DNA from: an uncultured Lachnospiraceae bacterium
GTDB lineage: Bacteria > Bacillota > Clostridia > Lachnospirales > Lachnospiraceae
NCBI GenBank assembly: GCA_900553305.1
Contig: USDI01000079.1
Span: 1 to 9,196, forward strand
Direction of reading: 5' to 3'
DNA length: 9,196 bases
In this document: positions 6,892-9,196 of the stretch, one piece after another
Position numbering within the stretch: the stretch's first letter is position 1
Layout of the letters: each line of letters starts with the position of its first letter
Notes under the pieces: model-generated
Database searches by the model: none
The model's input: the letters and a program-made list of their open reading frames with translations, nothing else
What the model was told of the DNA's origin: nothing
Program-made: the position numbers and the translations under genes

Positions 6892-7920
6892 CTCACCACA
6901 TACTTCTTCTGTTAAAAAAGAACACAATTTTTCGTTCGGATATCCAAGTGCTCCCGCCAGAAGAGTCTTTACATAGACCATCTCTTTCGTCATCCCGTAA
7001 ACCGGAATTGCACCTGCTTCCAGCATCCACACACCGGACGCATAAGCGGCCTCCTCAGGACAGGGCGTTACGATCACCGGAATCTTTGCTTCCCTGCACC
7101 GCGCAAGGAAAGGAAGTAGGGAATATGGGGAGTCCTGCTCCTCTTTCGCTCCTCCGATGCAGGCTGTTGCCGAGTGATACAGTCCATGTATGACTGCACG
7201 GACATCTTTATCGAGTGAAATGCGCTGATAATCGAGTCCTACATACGGTTCGATATGAAGCACATCACTTTTCAGTTCTCCGATCCGGGACAGGTCAATT
7301 CCATTACCATTTCGCTGCCTGCAGATCTCATCGTAATTCAATTCTTCCGTTAAGCAGACGGCATCGCGGCTGTAAAAGTCATTGGAATAATCCCCACTGC
7401 TTACCAGATGTCCTCCATGATGAAGGTAACAGCTTCCATCCTCATTCCGGTACACCACATAGACACCCGGATGAATCCCTGCACAGATCAGTTCCACGGA
7501 ACGCCGGAAATTTTCATTTCCGTTTGCGCCCTCCTGATTAAGCGGCAGCTGACTGGATACCAGAAACACCGGAACCTCTGCTTTCGATAATGCCAATGCA
7601 AGCAAAGAAGATGTATAGGCAAGGGTATCCGTACCATGTGCAATCACGATTCCCCGATACTGTGAAAGCTCCTGCTTTTTTAGGAATCCAAGTAATTCGT
7701 TCCATTTCGGAATCGTCATATTTTCACTTAGCGTATTTAAAACAGTTACTACTTCAAATTCCTCATGTGCACAGGGTGAATCCGATTCTTCAAAGTATTG
7801 CAGAAGCAGCGTTTTTGCCTTCTGAATGTCCACATCCCGCCGGTTCCCCTGTTCATCCCCGAAGGAACAGATCGTGCCTCCGGTTAACAATAATAAAATC
7901 TTACCTTCGCTCTCCATCAT
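6889..7920 (-). CDS. Asparaginase-family protein (type I-like), catalytic lysine apparently replaced
   Basis: This 343-residue protein has the bacterial asparaginase fold, whose members hydrolyse asparagine to aspartate and ammonia. Counting from the start at 7920, it shows TGGTI (13-17, catalytic Thr16), a TLSENM segment (63-68, substrate-binding Ser65) and HGTDT (95-99, Thr97 and Asp98). It also has the type I-like C-terminal AGAIPVYGMTKE (302-313). By eye alignment to E. coli AnsA/AnsB, the lysine of the Thr-Asp-Lys triad falls at Val173, in HLVSSGDYSNDF (171-182), so activity is uncertain. An in-frame ATG at 7944 would add eight residues but has a badly spaced ribosome site. The ATG at 7920 has GGAGAG nine bases upstream and sits four bases after the ugd stop, so it is preferred. 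There is no signal peptide, so the protein is cytosolic. It is probably co-transcribed with ugd. It could be a divergent amidase or a non-enzymatic relative rather than a true asparaginase. Confidence 0.88.
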   Translation of the reverse strand: MMESEGKILLLLTGGTICSFGDEQGNRRDVDIQKAKTLLLQYFEESDSPCAHEEFEVVTVLNTLSENMTIPKWNELLGFLKKQELSQYRGIVIAHGTDTLAYTSSLLALALSKAEVPVFLVSSQLPLNQEGANGNENFRRSVELICAGIHPGVYVVYRNEDGSCYLHHGGHLVSSGDYSNDFYSRDAVCLTEELNYDEICRQRNGNGIDLSRIGELKSDVLHIEPYVGLDYQRISLDKDVRAVIHGLYHSATACIGGAKEEQDSPYSLLPFLARCREAKIPVIVTPCPEEAAYASGVWMLEAGAIPVYGMTKEMVYVKTLLAGALGYPNEKLCSFLTEEVCGE

Positions 7921-7924
7921 GCAC

Positions 7925-9157
7925 TTAATCTCTCCGAAACACATCTCTGGTATAGACCTTCTCCTTCACATCGTCCAGACAGGCATCGTAACGGTTTGCA
8001 ATGATTGCCTGACTCATTTCCTTAAACCTTGAAAGGTCATTCACAACACGGCTTCCAAAGAAGGTACTTCCATCTTCCAGTGTCGGCTCATAAACAATAA
8101 CCGTTGCGCCCTTTGCCTTAATTCTCTTCATAACGCCCTGAATGGAGGACTGACGGAAATTGTCAGAATTGGACTTCATAGTGAGACGATATACTCCAAC
8201 CACGACTTCCTTTTCCTTGTCAAGCTCATATTCCCCGTTCGCTTCATAACCACCTGCAAGCTCCAGCACCCGGTCTGCAATGAATTCCTTCCGCGTACGG
8301 TTACTGTCTACGATGGCTGTCATCATATTCTGTGGCACATCCTGATAATTGGCAAGAAGCTGCTTCGTATCCTTCGGCAGGCAATAACCGCCATAACCAA
8401 AGGAGGGATTGTTATACTGATCCCCGATACGAGGGTCAAGGCAGACACCCTTAATAATCTGCCGGGTGTCCAGCCCCTTCATCTCTGCATATGTGTCCAG
8501 TTCGTTAAAATACGATACACGCAATGCCAGATAGGTATTGGCAAACAGCTTCACGGCTTCTGCTTCCGTATACCCCATGATTAAGGTATCGATGTTCTCT
8601 TTGATGGCCCCCTGCTGCAAGAGGTGTGCAAAGGTATTAGCAGCCTCCACTAGCTCTGGATTCTCCATATCCGTTCCAACAATAATTCTGGAAGGATACA
8701 GGTTGTCATACAGTGCCTTGGATTCCCTTAAGAACTCCGGACTGAACAGAATCCGGTCACAATGATACTTCTCCCGTACCGCAACTGTAAAGCCTACCGG
8801 AATCGTCGACTTGATTACCATAACAGCCTTCGGATTGACCTGCATCACAAGCCGGATAACCGCTTCTACCGCAGAGGTATCGAAGAAATTCTTCTTTGAA
8901 TCATAATTGGTCTGTGTTGCAATTACGACAAACTCAGCATCCCGGTAAGCCGTCTCTGCATCTGTGGTTGCCACAAGATTCAAATCCTTTTCCCTTAAAT
9001 ATTTCTCAATATATTCGTCCTGGATCGGTGACTTGTGCTGATTGATCAGATTCACCTTTTCTTCTATAATATCCACTGCCATCACTTCATTGTGCTGTGC
9101 CAGCAAGGTCGCAATACTTAACCCAACATATCCTGCTCCTGCTACTGCAATCTTCAT
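7925..9157 (-). CDS. ugd: UDP-glucose 6-dehydrogenase
   Basis: This enzyme oxidises UDP-glucose to UDP-glucuronate with two NAD+, feeding capsule, exopolysaccharide or other glycan synthesis in the cytosol. The 410-residue sequence reads like E. coli Ugd along its whole length. It has the N-terminal Rossmann motif GAGYVG (7-12), KSTIPVGFT (116-124), SPEFLRESKALYDNL (139-153), EAEAVKLFANTYLA (198-211) with Lys203 and Asn207, and GYGGYCLPKDTK (254-265) with the catalytic Cys259 and Asp263. The UDP-binding C-terminal domain includes MKSNSDNFRQSS (327-338). All key residues are present. The ATG at 9157 is chosen because AGGAGG lies seven bases upstream and MKIAV begins the Rossmann strand; an in-frame ATG at 9193 would add 12 residues that belong to the upstream gene's 3' end. 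Compared with E. coli Ugd, there is a charged insertion of about 14 residues near 302-316. It overlaps the upstream gene by ATGA and is followed four bases later by the asparaginase-like gene. Confidence 0.96.
   Translation of the reverse strand: MKIAVAGAGYVGLSIATLLAQHNEVMAVDIIEEKVNLINQHKSPIQDEYIEKYLREKDLNLVATTDAETAYRDAEFVVIATQTNYDSKKNFFDTSAVEAVIRLVMQVNPKAVMVIKSTIPVGFTVAVREKYHCDRILFSPEFLRESKALYDNLYPSRIIVGTDMENPELVEAANTFAHLLQQGAIKENIDTLIMGYTEAEAVKLFANTYLALRVSYFNELDTYAEMKGLDTRQIIKGVCLDPRIGDQYNNPSFGYGGYCLPKDTKQLLANYQDVPQNMMTAIVDSNRTRKEFIADRVLELAGGYEANGEYELDKEKEVVVGVYRLTMKSNSDNFRQSSIQGVMKRIKAKGATVIVYEPTLEDGSTFFGSRVVNDLSRFKEMSQAIIANRYDACLDDVKEKVYTRDVFRRD
7930..7935 (-). promoter_or_regulatory. Ribosome binding site that decides the asparaginase start
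   Basis: GGAGAG on the minus strand is formed by the last codons of ugd and ends nine bases before the ATG at 7920. It lies downstream of the alternative ATG at 7944 and so cannot serve it, which is why the shorter form is preferred. Its position inside ugd suggests translational coupling. Confidence 0.65.
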
Positions 9158-9196
9158 CTGTTTTCCTCCTGCCCGTAAAATTCCTGATACCACTGT
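9154..9196 (-). CDS. C-terminal end of a probable nucleotide-sugar epimerase (partial, 5' end outside window)
   Basis: On the minus strand, the frame offset from ugd reads QWYQEFYGQEENR and then TGA at 9156-9154, so the stop overlaps the ugd ATG as ATGA. An aromatic WY-x-x-[FY]Y ending is typical of SDR-type UDP-glucuronate 4-epimerases and related NAD-dependent epimerases, which often end in an F-x-x-WY-x-x-YY helix. Such an enzyme would use the UDP-glucuronate made by Ugd, which fits the junction. Only 13 codons are visible, so both the existence of the gene and the family are inferred from the stop/start overlap, the pattern and the context. Confidence 0.5.
   Translation of the reverse strand, partial: QWYQEFYGQEENR
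9165..9170 (-). promoter_or_regulatory. Ribosome binding site that decides the ugd start
   Basis: A perfect AGGAGG on the minus strand lies seven bases before the ATG at 9157. It excludes the longer in-frame start at 9193. It falls inside the last codons of the upstream partial gene, consistent with coupled translation. Confidence 0.8.

Noticed and set aside
6864..7928. Several plus-strand open frames opposite the asparaginase-like gene
   Set aside because: They are His-, Pro- and Ser-rich shadow translations antisense to a gene with clear motifs, and have no ribosome sites.
7921..7944. Longer asparaginase start at 7944
   Set aside because: It overlaps the end of ugd by 20 bases and has its nearest purine-rich stretch too far upstream; the ATG at 7920 has GGAGAG at a good distance.
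9158..9193. Longer ugd start at 9193 adding 12 residues
   Set aside because: The added residues precede the Rossmann start MKIAV, the AGGAGG lies inside that extension, and the bases are better explained as the end of the upstream gene.

Overview
The window looks like a chromosomal segment from an anaerobic Firmicute, most likely a Lachnospiraceae member. This is inferred from three things: a giant acyl-CoA dehydratase activase-type protein, a DUF4317 protein, and the style of the leaders (strong AGGAGG-type ribosome sites and very short or overlapping gene junctions). No mobile element, CRISPR array, tRNA or rRNA was seen.

Layout: two convergent groups of genes meet at one shared terminator. 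The plus-strand group (88-5489) is a two-gene unit. The first gene encodes a 1415-residue fusion with two ASKHA/BadF-type ATPase modules followed by dehydratase-like regions. The second is a DUF4317 gene that starts at a GTG inside the stop region of the first (4-base GTGA overlap), so the two are probably translationally coupled. A 17-bp perfect stem (5542-5589), flanked by A and T runs, can end transcription from both sides.

The minus-strand group, read right to left, starts with the last 13 codons of a gene outside the window, probably a nucleotide-sugar epimerase. Its TGA overlaps the ATG of a UDP-glucose 6-dehydrogenase (ugd, 7925-9157). Four bases after ugd comes an asparaginase-family gene (6889-7920) in which the usual catalytic lysine appears to be replaced. 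Last is an EAL-HDOD protein (5607-6827) with a degenerate EAL half. It has its own credible sigma-A promoter, whose -35 box overlaps the asparaginase stop codon and whose -10 box lies inside a 16-bp palindrome.

Functionally, the epimerase remnant plus Ugd suggest UDP-glucuronate/UDP-galacturonate supply for surface polysaccharide. The asparaginase-like protein has no obvious link to that pathway. The EAL-HDOD protein is probably a signalling scaffold rather than an active c-di-GMP phosphodiesterase. The plus-strand pair is the most novel part: an ATP-driven, Fe-S electron-transfer machine of unknown substrate, coupled to a protein of unknown function. All gene-free stretches are short (at most 117 bases) and are covered by the regulatory entries.
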